From contig CAZBTJ010000007.1 of assembly GCA_964494325.1 (NCBI GenBank), positions 1-64,000 on the forward strand: a stretch of DNA of 64,000 bases. The letters run 5' to 3'. A program made the position numbers and the translations under genes. This DNA comes from JAIPFM01 sp964494325. Its GTDB lineage: Bacteria; Planctomycetota; Phycisphaerae; Sedimentisphaerales; Anaerobacaceae. Position 1 is the first letter of the stretch. Each line of letters opens with the position of its first letter. A model generated the notes under the pieces. It did not search any database. It worked only from the letters and a program-made list of their open reading frames with translations, and was not told the DNA's origin. Below are positions 34,288-42,957 of the stretch, piece after piece.

Positions 34288-35415
34288 TTAAGAGGTATGT
34301 GTCCCCTTAGGTTTGTAGACGCAAAATGGTTCTTCGGCGAGATAGTTTTGCGTTTCTGCATAGGCCCGTGCACGACATCCCCCACACACTTTGCGAAACC
34401 CGCATGCCCCGCACTTGCCTTCCAATGCATCGCTGTCGCTCAGTTGCACAAGATCCTTGCTGTAATTCCAAATATCACTGACTGAGGTCTCCAGCACATT
34501 GCCGCACAAAACGGGTAGATATCCGCAGGGGAACACCTCGCCCTGATGTCCCACAAAAACCACCCCCATACCGGCAAGACAACCGCGTGATGACGCACCA
34601 CCCTGCCCCTGCCCATGTGCGTGTCCATGACCGTGACCCGCAGGCGCCTTGCCATGCCCATGTACTGATGGATATAACCCAACCTCTCTCTTGACTCGTT
34701 CGTAGTGTGGACCACAAGTCACCTTGATCTCCATGTCACCTCGTTTCTCAAGGTCGGCAATCAGCTTCAGAGATTCTTCATACTGCAAGGGTGTCATCAT
34801 GTCCGTTTCAGCCAGTTCCACACCACAGCCCACTGGCACCAGCATAAATGGATGCACCGCCACGGCGCCCAAAGACAGGGCCAACTCATACAGATCTGTC
34901 AACTGGTGACGATTATGTTGCGTCACAGTCATATTAATCTGAAACGGCACACCCTTGTTGTGCAGATGGGTAATGCCCTGAACCGCTTGATCAAATGACC
35001 CCTTCAGTTGACGCATATGATCATGCATCTCGGCCGTGGCGCCATCCAGACTGATGGAAACACGCTCCACACCACTGGCAGCAATACGGTCAGTCATGGC
35101 TTCATCAATGAGCGTCCCGTTGGTGGCCAAAGCCGGGATAAGACCCTGTTCTTTTGCGTAAGCAATCAATTCAAACAGATCCGGACGGCAGAGGGGTTCT
35201 CCCCCTGAAAACACCATGATGGGCATCATGGGTTGAGAGTGTCCCAACTCAGCCAATTGTGAAATCAACGTTTTGGCCTGATCTGTGGACATGTCGTTTG
35301 GGGCAGCCTCATTGTCTTCAAGCCGACGACAATGGGCACACGTCAGATTGCACTGAATCGTGGACTCCCAAAACAATAGCCTGAGCATTCTTGATGGCGC
35401 CGATTTATGGTTCAT
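34288..35415 (-). CDS. ahbD: AhbD, radical SAM heme synthase with His-rich insert
   Basis: 375 aa radical SAM/SPASM enzyme that decarboxylates two propionates of Fe-coproporphyrin III to vinyls, the last step of the alternative heme route. SAM-cluster cysteines CNLTCAHC (C22, C26, C29), FSGGEPLCRPD, and a C-terminal SPASM set (FPCGYLPVLCGN, KCGACGFRKVCGGCRARA) are intact. Unusual: residues about 252-273 are a His/Gly/Ala-rich stretch (HGHGKAPAGHGHGHAHGQ) inserted between the barrel and the SPASM domain. hemA ends 12 bases upstream and ahbC follows. Confidence 0.92.
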   Translation of the reverse strand: MNHKSAPSRMLRLLFWESTIQCNLTCAHCRRLEDNEAAPNDMSTDQAKTLISQLAELGHSQPMMPIMVFSGGEPLCRPDLFELIAYAKEQGLIPALATNGTLIDEAMTDRIAASGVERVSISLDGATAEMHDHMRQLKGSFDQAVQGITHLHNKGVPFQINMTVTQHNRHQLTDLYELALSLGAVAVHPFMLVPVGCGVELAETDMMTPLQYEESLKLIADLEKRGDMEIKVTCGPHYERVKREVGLYPSVHGHGKAPAGHGHGHAHGQGQGGASSRGCLAGMGVVFVGHQGEVFPCGYLPVLCGNVLETSVSDIWNYSKDLVQLSDSDALEGKCGACGFRKVCGGCRARAYAETQNYLAEEPFCVYKPKGTHTS

Positions 35416-35427
35416 GAATAGAATTCC

Positions 35428-36717
35428 TTATTGTCCATCTTCGGCAGTAATCTGACCTGCCTGAGTCACAATTTGTTTCACCACATCCTTGGCTTCAGCA
35501 ATACCCTTCTCCTTGGCCGTAGCATTGATATACTTGATAAAGCAAAATAGTATTTTGTTGACAATCCGATTGACCATGGGACCTAGGACATTGCGACATG
35601 ACGCATTTTCCCGTGCGCCCACAAAAAAGCGATCCAACTCCTTCTGACTAATTTGCGTGAGTGCCGCCTTTAGTTGACCAATCTGAGGCCCCAAATCACG
35701 CACCTCAAACCACTCCATGAATTCCCGTGTATTTTCCTGAACCACAGTGAGACCTGTGGCGATATCCAATTCGCGGGCATCAATATTTTGCTGAGCCACA
35801 CTGGACAGATCGTCCACACTAAAGAGATACATGTTTTGCAGCTGTCCAATGGCCGGATCAAAATTCCGCGGCACAGCAATGTCAATGATGAGCAATGTCC
35901 TGTGACGACGCGACTTGGCAACACGTTTAAATCCCTGCTTGTCAAAAAGATATTGCTCCACGGAGGCAGAGCCCACCACAATGTCAGCCTCAATAAACTG
36001 CTCTTCCAAAGCCTCCCAAGGTAAGGCCTGAACCCCATTTTGGGAGGCCATGCTTTGGGCTTTGCACAAGGAACGATTAATAATGGTGATGTGCTCACAA
36101 CCGACATGCCGTAAATGCTTGACCAAAAGCTCGCCCATCTGCCCCGCCCCAACCACCAGGACACGGGCCTGTTTTATGTTTGAGAAAAGCTGCATGGCCA
36201 ATTCTATAGCCACGCCTGCCACACTCACACGCCCCGCCGAAATAGCGGTAGAGCTGTGCACTTCTTTACTGCTGGAAAAGGCACTGTGGAACAGCCGGTT
36301 CAACACCTTGCCCGCAGTGTGATTGTCACAGGCCATTTTATAGCAGTCCTTGACCTGGCCAACAATCTGGGACTCGCCCAGCACCAAACTGTCCAACCCG
36401 GATGTCACAGTCAAAAGATGGGCCACAGCATCTTGTCCCATATGGATGTAAAGATGCTCTTTGAATTCTTGGGACGTAAAGGACTTGATCGTTGCCAAAA
36501 AAGCAATCAATTCATTGTCCTGCGTCCACTCGTCAAAATCACTGACAGTATAGAGTTCCACGCGATTGCATGTGGACAACAGTGCAAATTCAGACTCTGG
36601 ATAGGTCTCACGTAGTTGAGTCAACAACTCAGTCGCCTGCGTTTTGTTAAACGACAAACGTTCCCGAATTTGAATCGGTGCACTTTTATGATTTAAACCT
36701 ACTACAACTATCTTCAT
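35428..36717 (-). CDS. hemA: Glutamyl-tRNA reductase
   Basis: 429 aa. Reduces glutamyl-tRNA to glutamate-1-semialdehyde, the committed step of C5 tetrapyrrole synthesis. The GLNHKSAPIQIRERL opening, catalytic Cys50 in STCNRVELY, LGESQIVGQVK, NADPH site VVGAGQMGEL and the C-terminal helical dimerisation region are all present. Its product goes to HemL, encoded on the divergent operon. The gene order hemX-hemA, with the membrane HemX-like protein 34 bases upstream, recalls the HemX-HemA pairing that controls HemA abundance in Bacillus. Confidence 0.97.
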   Translation of the reverse strand: MKIVVVGLNHKSAPIQIRERLSFNKTQATELLTQLRETYPESEFALLSTCNRVELYTVSDFDEWTQDNELIAFLATIKSFTSQEFKEHLYIHMGQDAVAHLLTVTSGLDSLVLGESQIVGQVKDCYKMACDNHTAGKVLNRLFHSAFSSSKEVHSSTAISAGRVSVAGVAIELAMQLFSNIKQARVLVVGAGQMGELLVKHLRHVGCEHITIINRSLCKAQSMASQNGVQALPWEALEEQFIEADIVVGSASVEQYLFDKQGFKRVAKSRRHRTLLIIDIAVPRNFDPAIGQLQNMYLFSVDDLSSVAQQNIDARELDIATGLTVVQENTREFMEWFEVRDLGPQIGQLKAALTQISQKELDRFFVGARENASCRNVLGPMVNRIVNKILFCFIKYINATAKEKGIAEAKDVVKQIVTQAGQITAEDGQ

Positions 36718-36751
36718 AGGGAGTTCTTATCCATCAAGCAATTCTTCTTCA

Positions 36752-37594
36752 CTATGTAAAAACATGCCGGGTACCACAGAAGATGGTCACACCCACCACG
36801 GCAAAGATAACAAAAAACAGCATCACAACAGTGGCATAAGCCATCGTCCTGTCACTCAACCCAGCAAAGGTATGCCAACTCAAAATAATAATCAACAGAC
36901 ACCATGTCCCGGCCATTAGCACAATTTTGGGATCTGTCCAAGCCATGTCCATCTTGGTGGAGGCCGCCACGGTCAAACCTATACCAGATATGAGTCCCAG
37001 AGACATACCCAAGAAACTCAGAATCAAACCCCGTTTATTGGCATGCCTGAGCCACTCAATATTGGGCACGCGTCCCAGCACACTCATCACTTTCTTGTGC
37101 TTGAGCATGTAGTCACTCAGTAAATACAGTGAAGCCGAAGCCGTTGAGAAGATCATCGCACCACTGCTTAACAGCATGGATATGGCATGAAATACGGTCC
37201 AGGGCGTCACTGGCATATTGTCGTCGAGCTTCGCTGCGGGCTCAGCCACCAAAACCGCCAGAATAGTCAGCCCCAACATGGGCCAGATCATGGCCACAGA
37301 AAACCAGACCTGAGTCATCCCAAAACTCATCAAGATATAAAGTAACCCCAGCACCAGATTTAACACAAGCAGAGATTCAAACAGACCTGTCAGAGGAATC
37401 GCACTAATCGACACAGCCCTAAACACCAACACCAGACAATTCAAACACACAGCGGTACACACCGGCCCCACGATGAACCATGTGACAGTTTCTTTTTTCG
37501 AACGCAATTGTACAGTCGCCAAAACAGCGGATGCGGCGTACAGGCACCCTGCCATAACAAATGCAATCACTTCCTGTGTGGGGAGTTGCGTCAT
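36752..37594 (-). CDS. hemX: HemX-like CcsA-domain membrane protein
   Basis: 280 aa with about eight hydrophobic spans. It belongs to the cytochrome c assembly (CcsA-like) superfamily, judged by length and by helices around WTVFHAISMLLSSGAMIF, KRGLILSFLGMSLGLISG and WHTFAGLSDR. The WWD heme motif seen in the 21335-22123 protein is not evident here. HemX relatives sit beside hemA and are thought to limit glutamyl-tRNA reductase levels. The gene is 4 bases after ahbB and 34 before hemA. A direct role in cytochrome c assembly is the alternative. Confidence 0.75.
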   Translation of the reverse strand: MTQLPTQEVIAFVMAGCLYAASAVLATVQLRSKKETVTWFIVGPVCTAVCLNCLVLVFRAVSISAIPLTGLFESLLVLNLVLGLLYILMSFGMTQVWFSVAMIWPMLGLTILAVLVAEPAAKLDDNMPVTPWTVFHAISMLLSSGAMIFSTASASLYLLSDYMLKHKKVMSVLGRVPNIEWLRHANKRGLILSFLGMSLGLISGIGLTVAASTKMDMAWTDPKIVLMAGTWCLLIIILSWHTFAGLSDRTMAYATVVMLFFVIFAVVGVTIFCGTRHVFT

Positions 37595-37598
37595 GAGT

Positions 37599-38102
37599 CT
37601 ATCCCTGTCTCATCGAGCTATCTGGAATAATGTAAGTGGGCGGCACTTTCTTGAGTTCTTTCTCTGTCAAAAGCAATTGACAGTCAGCCACCGCACACGC
37701 GTCGCTCATCTGCTTGACGGTTTCCGCAGTGCTTGCTGGATCAGCACCATGCACCATGGTATATAAATTATATGGCCACTGAGGTGAGCAAGGACGCTGA
37801 TAGGCATGACTCACCTCTTTGAACTGAGCCAGACAAAGCCCCACCTCTTCAATACGGTCCGGTTCAACGAGCCAAACCACCATAGCACCGCTGCCCATGC
37901 CGACATGAAAGTGATTGATGATCGCACCGATCCTGCGAATCTTTCCATCCGTCTGCCACTGCTCAAGTAGATCCAACAGGGTCTGGGTCGTTATGCCAAT
38001 ACGTTGTGCCATATCAGCATACGGCGTCTGGCTGTCTTTGGGAAATCCATCCTGCAACACAGCCAACACATTCTTTTCAAGTTCTGTTAATTGATTTGAC
38101 AT
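37599..38102 (-). CDS. ahbB: Siroheme decarboxylase subunit AhbB
   Basis: 167 aa Lrp/AsnC-like protein: an N-terminal winged helix (LTELEKNVLAVLQDGFP) and a C-terminal RAM/ACT-type domain. GKIRRIGAIINHFHVG is the AhbB hallmark that replaces the DNA-binding role with heme-site residues, and SHAYQRPCSPQWPYNLYTM is also characteristic. With AhbA it decarboxylates siroheme at C12 and C18. The usual neighbour ahbA is here separated by a 400-base stretch holding a sigma54-activator remnant. Confidence 0.93.
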   Translation of the reverse strand: MSNQLTELEKNVLAVLQDGFPKDSQTPYADMAQRIGITTQTLLDLLEQWQTDGKIRRIGAIINHFHVGMGSGAMVVWLVEPDRIEEVGLCLAQFKEVSHAYQRPCSPQWPYNLYTMVHGADPASTAETVKQMSDACAVADCQLLLTEKELKKVPPTYIIPDSSMRQG

Positions 38103-38111
38103 GGTACTTTC

Positions 38112-38420
38112 TTATGTTTTAGTCTTGGCAATCCGAATATCCAGTTCATCCATTTTTCTGTACAGGCTGGATAATCCCATACCTAATGCCTTAGCTGCCT
38201 GTATTTTATCATAATTATTCTTCTTGAGCACGCGTAGAATATGCTGTTTTTCAAAGACCTTGAGCGTATTTTGAAGATTATCATCGACCCCATCCATGGC
38301 ATCGCCATAAGGGGATAGAAGCCCCAAGTTTTTGATGTCAATCAGATCATCGTCTGAGACTATAATGGATCGTTCAATCACATTCTCCAGTTCTCGAATA
38401 TTGCCTTTCCATTTGTGATA
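38112..38420 (-). pseudogene. C-terminal remnant of a sigma54-dependent activator (NtrC type)
   Basis: The open frame reads WKGNIRELENVIERSIIV, which is the end of the AAA+ domain, and then a Fis-type helix-turn-helix (LKVFEKQHILRVLKKN, AAKALGMGLSSLYRKM). Immediately upstream, at 38421-38423, is an in-frame stop, and no receiver or Walker domain exists between it and ahbA. A peptide of 89 residues from an internal GTG at 38381 could be made, but this is best read as what is left of a deleted regulator. It lies 9 bases before ahbB and within the heme operon. Confidence 0.85.
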
Positions 38421-38514
38421 CTAGATAAAGTACTCCTGATTTCGGGAAAGATTGAAGGCGTGATAGAACGAATATGGAAACCACAGAAAACTGCAGGACA
38501 CCGAATATGCTTGC

Positions 38515-38988
38515 TTAGGAATCTGAATCCGGCTTTGACACAGTAAATCGAGCGTCAAGCTTAAACAGCCTCTCAACCGGTACATTCAAAATCTGTTCGG
38601 GTGTTAACCCAATCGCTAAACGGATTTCTTCAAGAATGTCCATAATTCTCTGCTCGCTAAAGGCAATCACTGTAAACCAAATATTAAACGCGTCTTTTCT
38701 CTGGTAACAATGCGTCACCTCTGGATAGGCATTGATCACGTCAGCAGCCTGGTCAATTTTTCCCTCCATCACATTCACCGCAGCAAGCGTGCTGGCATAC
38801 CCAAGCTTGCGAGAATCCAGGCTGGCCCCCAACCGACGAATGACACCCGAAGACACCAGGGTCTGAACACGCTGCCAAACTTCGGCTTCAGAGGCCCCTA
38901 TCTTCTGGGCAATAACCCCATAGGGTCTCTCGCTCAAAGGAAATTCTTTTTGCAGTACATCTAATATCTGACGATCAAACTTGTCCAT
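38515..38988 (-). CDS. ahbA: Siroheme decarboxylase subunit AhbA
   Basis: 157 aa Lrp/AsnC-like protein. It starts MDKFDRQILDVLQKEFPL, has the AhbA/NirD-type block GVIRRLGASLDSRKLGY and the THCYQRKDAFNIWFTVIA strand. Partner of AhbB in converting siroheme to 12,18-didecarboxysiroheme. First gene of the minus-strand heme operon, with an AGAGAG ribosome region 8-10 bases before ATG 38988 and a divergent promoter region at 39006-39059. Confidence 0.93.
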   Translation of the reverse strand: MDKFDRQILDVLQKEFPLSERPYGVIAQKIGASEAEVWQRVQTLVSSGVIRRLGASLDSRKLGYASTLAAVNVMEGKIDQAADVINAYPEVTHCYQRKDAFNIWFTVIAFSEQRIMDILEEIRLAIGLTPEQILNVPVERLFKLDARFTVSKPDSDS

Positions 38989-39005
38989 GATAACTCTCTT
39001 TTAAC

Positions 39006-39059
39006 TTGACTAAACCGTCTCTGATGCGTAGATATAATAGATTATGCTTTTTTTGTAAA
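39006..39059. promoter_or_regulatory. Overlapping divergent promoters of the heme operons
   Basis: Plus strand: TATAAT at 39033-39038 with TTGACT at 39006-39011 (spacing 21, longer than usual). Minus strand: TTTACA (39054-39059) and TTATAT (39032-39037), 16-base spacing. The two -10 elements share bases, so transcription of ahbA... and cobA/hemD... would compete or be co-regulated. No clear operator is seen. Confidence 0.45.
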
Positions 39060-39097
39060 GCGTGTTTATTCCTTATAATTATCTCGGTCAATTAATC

Positions 39098-40501
39098 ATG
39101 ACACAAGGCAAAGTATTCTTGGTAGGGGCAGGCCCAGGGGACCTGGGGTTAATCACATTCAAGGGACATCAAATCATCAGACAAGCCGACGTAATCCTGT
39201 ACGACCATCTCAGTCCCAAAGAACTTCTGCGACTGGCCAAGGCCGGGGCAGACCTCATCTCTGTCGGCAAATTCGCCAGCCAGCACACCCTGCCCCAGGA
39301 AGACATCAACGCGTTGCTGGTAAAGAAAGCCAAAGAAGGACATATGGTATGCCGCCTTAAAGGAGGCGATTGTTATATGTTTGGACGTGGGGGCGAAGAG
39401 GCACTCGCCTGTTACGAAGCTGGGGTCGAGTTTGAAGTGATACCTGGAATCACCAGTGCCTTGGCAGCCCCCTGCTACGCCGGTATACCACCGACCCATA
39501 GAGACTGCACGCCAGACATTGCTTTTGTCACAGGCCATCGCAAAGCAGGCCACACGGACGAATCAGGGGACTGGAACATTGAAATTCCCAAAGCAGGCAC
39601 CGTTGTGTTTTTCATGTCCGTGGGCAACATCGAACGGATCATCAGGTCACTCATCCAGCAAGGCTGGTCAGAAGAAACCCCCATGGCCGCCATTGAACAT
39701 GGCACCTGCTATGATCAGCGTGTGATCCCTGGCACACTCAGCAACTTCATGGCCAAGGCTGAAGAGACCAAGCTAAGAACGCCTGCACTCTTCATTGTGG
39801 GTGAGGTGGTCAAATTACAGGACAAGCTGGACTGGTTCGGGAAAAAGAAAAACGTGCTGATCCTGGGCAACCACCCGGACCGTTATGCGTATCTGGGCCA
39901 CATTGTGCATCGCCGCATCATTGACTGCGTACGCCTTGAAGACACAACCCCTATTGACGCCATGCTAGACTCCATTCCGAAGAACGACTGGATTGTCTTT
40001 ACCAGCGTCAACAGTGCAAAGTATCTATTTGAACGGTTGTTTGCCCAGGGCAAAGACGTCCGTGTACTTGGCAACGTCAAAATCGCAGCCATCGGCAAAA
40101 GCACGGCCAAACGACTCCAGGAATACGGACTCACAGCTGACCTGATCCCTGACAATGAATCCAGTACGGGATTACTAGAAGCCTTCAGCAAGATGGAAGT
40201 CTCAGGGCAACGGTTCCTGCTGCCCAAGGCTGAAATCGCCTCAGAAGAATTACCCAAGGGATTGAAACTCAGAGGTGCCTTGATGGAAGAGGTCGTAGTG
40301 TACAAGACGATCGACATGGAACCTGACCCCGTCGATTTTGATTACATTGACCAAATTTTGTTCACCAGTGGGTCTACAGTCAAAGCCTTTGTGAAGCACT
40401 TTGGGCAGGTCCCAGATCACGTTAAGGTATTTTGCCTGGGACAGCCCACATTGAATATTGCCAAAGAACACGGAATACATGGAGAAATCGTACCCTCATG
40501 A
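39098..40501 (+). CDS. cobA-hemD: Uroporphyrinogen-III C-methyltransferase / uroporphyrinogen-III synthase fusion
   Basis: About 467 aa. Residues 1 to about 240 are SUMT (VFLVGAGPGDLGLITFKG, RLKGGDCYMFGRGGEEALA, VIPGITSALA), making precorrin-2 from uroporphyrinogen III with two SAM. Residues about 245-467 are HemD (DWIVFTSVNSAKYLFERL, AIGKSTAKRLQEYG, ILFTSGSTVKAFVKHF), cyclising hydroxymethylbilane. The fusion is common in anaerobes that make siroheme. ATG 39098 is chosen by family start; GTG 39062 is a longer option without a ribosome site. The stop overlaps the hemL start (ATGA). Confidence 0.94.
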   Translation: MTQGKVFLVGAGPGDLGLITFKGHQIIRQADVILYDHLSPKELLRLAKAGADLISVGKFASQHTLPQEDINALLVKKAKEGHMVCRLKGGDCYMFGRGGEEALACYEAGVEFEVIPGITSALAAPCYAGIPPTHRDCTPDIAFVTGHRKAGHTDESGDWNIEIPKAGTVVFFMSVGNIERIIRSLIQQGWSEETPMAAIEHGTCYDQRVIPGTLSNFMAKAEETKLRTPALFIVGEVVKLQDKLDWFGKKKNVLILGNHPDRYAYLGHIVHRRIIDCVRLEDTTPIDAMLDSIPKNDWIVFTSVNSAKYLFERLFAQGKDVRVLGNVKIAAIGKSTAKRLQEYGLTADLIPDNESSTGLLEAFSKMEVSGQRFLLPKAEIASEELPKGLKLRGALMEEVVVYKTIDMEPDPVDFDYIDQILFTSGSTVKAFVKHFGQVPDHVKVFCLGQPTLNIAKEHGIHGEIVPS

Positions 40502-41778
40502 CACGTCCTCAAAAGAACAATACCAAACTGTTTAAGCAAGCCGAAAAATATATTCCAGGCGGTGTCAACTCGCCGGTGCGTGCCTTCAAATCAGTGGAGG
40601 CCAAACCCATCTTTATCAACAAAGCCAAGGGCGCATACCTGTGGGATGCAGACGACAATAAATATATCGACTATTGCCTGTCCTGGGGGCCCATGATCCT
40701 GGGCCATGCCCACAAAAAGGTCCTTGGTTCGGTCAAACAGGTGATGACCAAGGGCACCAGCTATGGTATTCCCACAGAACTGGAAACCCAATTGGCCATG
40801 CGTGTGTGCCGGGCCATCAAATCGGTAGAGAAAGTGCGAATGGTCAGTTCCGGCACTGAAGCTGTGATGACCGCCATTCGTCTGGCCAGGGGATTTACGG
40901 GCCGTGACAAGATCATCAAGTTTGTAGGATGCTACCATGGCCACGTGGACCACATGCTGGTACAGGCAGGCTCTGGTGCTTTAACGCTTGGTACGCCCAG
41001 TAGTCCAGGTGTGCCCAAAGACTTTGCCAAACACACGATCCTGGTCCCCTACAACGATGCCAAGGCCGTAGAAATGGCCTTTGAAAAACACAAGGACAAG
41101 ATTGCCGCGATCATCGTTGAACCCGTGGCAGGCAACATGGGTGTGATAGTCCCCGACTTGCCGTTTCTCAAAAAACTCAGGTCTCTCTGCAACGAATACA
41201 AGAGCCTGCTCATCTTTGATGAGGTCATTACTGGATTTCGTCTCAATTATGGCGGCGTCCAAAAGAGCTTCGGTATTAATGCAGATCTGACCTGCCTGGG
41301 CAAGATCATTGGGGGTGGCTTCCCCATTGGTGCCTGTGGCGGCAGAGCCCACATCATGGACTGCCTGGCCCCCACTGGGCAGGTGTACCAAGCTGGCACA
41401 CTGTCTGGCAATCCCGTGTGTGTGGCAGCGGGTATTGCCACACTGGACATATTGAAGCAAACCAATCCTTACAAACAGTTGGCTGGCACAACTCAACAGT
41501 TCTGCCAGGACATGTCAGCAGCACTCACTGACGTGGGCCTGAAACACACAATCAACCGGATGGGCTCCATGTTCACTGTTTTCTTTGGCACAAACCAGGT
41601 GCGTGACTACAACTCTGCAATCACGTCTGACACGACCACACATGCCAAGTTTTTTAGACACATGCTTGATCATGGCGTGTATCTGCCCCCCTCTCAATAT
41701 GAAGCATGGTTCCTGTCGATCGCTCATAGCCCCAAAGATCTGAGCCACACAATAAAGGCCATCAGGCAGTGGAGATAA
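40498..41778 (+). CDS. hemL: Glutamate-1-semialdehyde 2,1-aminomutase
   Basis: 426 aa PLP enzyme making 5-aminolevulinate from HemA's product. YIPGGVNSPVRAF, SSGTEAVMTAIRLARGFTGR, FDEVITGFRL and the Schiff-base lysine in CLGKIIGGGFPIGACGG (K269) are intact. It overlaps the preceding gene by four bases and precedes hemC by about 80. Expression should therefore be coupled to CobA/HemD. Confidence 0.97.
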   Translation: MTRPQKNNTKLFKQAEKYIPGGVNSPVRAFKSVEAKPIFINKAKGAYLWDADDNKYIDYCLSWGPMILGHAHKKVLGSVKQVMTKGTSYGIPTELETQLAMRVCRAIKSVEKVRMVSSGTEAVMTAIRLARGFTGRDKIIKFVGCYHGHVDHMLVQAGSGALTLGTPSSPGVPKDFAKHTILVPYNDAKAVEMAFEKHKDKIAAIIVEPVAGNMGVIVPDLPFLKKLRSLCNEYKSLLIFDEVITGFRLNYGGVQKSFGINADLTCLGKIIGGGFPIGACGGRAHIMDCLAPTGQVYQAGTLSGNPVCVAAGIATLDILKQTNPYKQLAGTTQQFCQDMSAALTDVGLKHTINRMGSMFTVFFGTNQVRDYNSAITSDTTTHAKFFRHMLDHGVYLPPSQYEAWFLSIAHSPKDLSHTIKAIRQWR

Positions 41779-41856
41779 TCAAACAGTCGCTAAAGGAGAC
41801 AAGGCCGTATATTCAGCCTCACATTACCCACTTGCCCCAATCAAAAAGGTTAAGCC

Positions 41857-42792
41857 ATGAAGCCCATCAGAATAGCCAGCCGTCCCAGCAAACTCGCCTT
41901 AGCGCAAACACACATAACCCGAGACGCTCTCCTGGCACTCGATCCAGAGGCTGACATCTCAGTGGTCCCGATTTCGACCACTGGTGACAAAAACACCTCT
42001 GACTTTTTATATCAATCCCAAACCCAGGGGCTGTTCACCTCCGAAGTTGAATCGGCCCTACTTGATGGCAGAGCCGACATGGCTGTACACAGTCTAAAAG
42101 ATCTGCCCACCCAGGGGCCGGATAAACTCATTGTGGCAGCCATGCCCAAAAGAGAATCCCCCTCAGATGTCTTGATTACCACCCAGAAAACTACGGGTCT
42201 GCAAGACCTGCCAGCCGGAGCCACGGTTGGCACCTCCAGCCTGAGACGCATCGCACAAATCAAGCACGCCCGGCCTGACCTCAACTGCGTTCCCTTAAGA
42301 GGTAATGTAGAGAGCCGCCTGGCCAAGGTTGCCAATGGTGATGTTGATGCCGCAGTCATGGCCCACGCCGGACTAAACCGTCTAGGCCTGTCTGCTCATA
42401 TTGCAGCGATCCTCCCCTCACCCGCTTTTCTGCCCGCGCCAGGCCAAGGCGCCCTGGCTATACAGGCTCGCAAAGATCTCCCAGAATTGGTGGCGCTTAT
42501 TGCCAGACTCGACGATCCCAACACACGCCTCTGCGTTGAAACCGAACGACTCATCCTGGCTGCCATGCACGGCGGATGCAGTATTCCATTGGGTGTGTAC
42601 GCCTCTGTTGAAGCCGATCAAATCACCATCCAGGCCATGATCGGCGATCCACAGGGCCAAACTCACATCCAACGTGCCCAAACCGTCTCCGTACCTGACG
42701 CCTTCAAATGTGCGGAAGCCATGGCCCTGGATCTCCTCGATGCAGGTGGAAGGGACATCCTCGAAGCCATTCGGGCTGAGAAGGAAAAGTAG
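41857..42792 (+). CDS. hemC: Hydroxymethylbilane synthase (porphobilinogen deaminase)
   Basis: 311 aa. Polymerises four porphobilinogens. IASRPSKLALAQ, catalytic Asp in ADMAVHSLKDLP (D74), GTSSLRRIAQI, LRGNVESRLAKV and the dipyrromethane-attachment Cys in HGGCSIPLG (C241) are present. AAAAGG lies a few bases before ATG 41857. Last gene of the plus-strand heme operon; a terminator follows at 42871. Confidence 0.97.
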   Translation: MKPIRIASRPSKLALAQTHITRDALLALDPEADISVVPISTTGDKNTSDFLYQSQTQGLFTSEVESALLDGRADMAVHSLKDLPTQGPDKLIVAAMPKRESPSDVLITTQKTTGLQDLPAGATVGTSSLRRIAQIKHARPDLNCVPLRGNVESRLAKVANGDVDAAVMAHAGLNRLGLSAHIAAILPSPAFLPAPGQGALAIQARKDLPELVALIARLDDPNTRLCVETERLILAAMHGGCSIPLGVYASVEADQITIQAMIGDPQGQTHIQRAQTVSVPDAFKCAEAMALDLLDAGGRDILEAIRAEKEK

Positions 42793-42861
42793 GCCGACTA
42801 AAAATATCAAACAGCGACTGAATGCTGTTGATTGTTTCCCCATCCAGAATGTGTTTGACCC

Positions 42862-42909
42862 ACACAAAAGAAGCGGCCTTGAACATGCCAAGGCCGCTTG
42901 ATTTCTTTT
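42862..42909. terminator. Terminator after hemC
   Basis: Perfect 11-bp stem AAGCGGCCTTG (42871-42881) / CAAGGCCGCTT (42889-42899), 7-base loop, followed by GATTTCTTTT. It sits between convergent hemC and the giant secreted protein gene and probably serves both. Confidence 0.85.
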
Positions 42910-42957
42910 AACCCAATAGGGGTCTAACCGAAAAAAAGTATCGGAGTTTAGCTTTTA

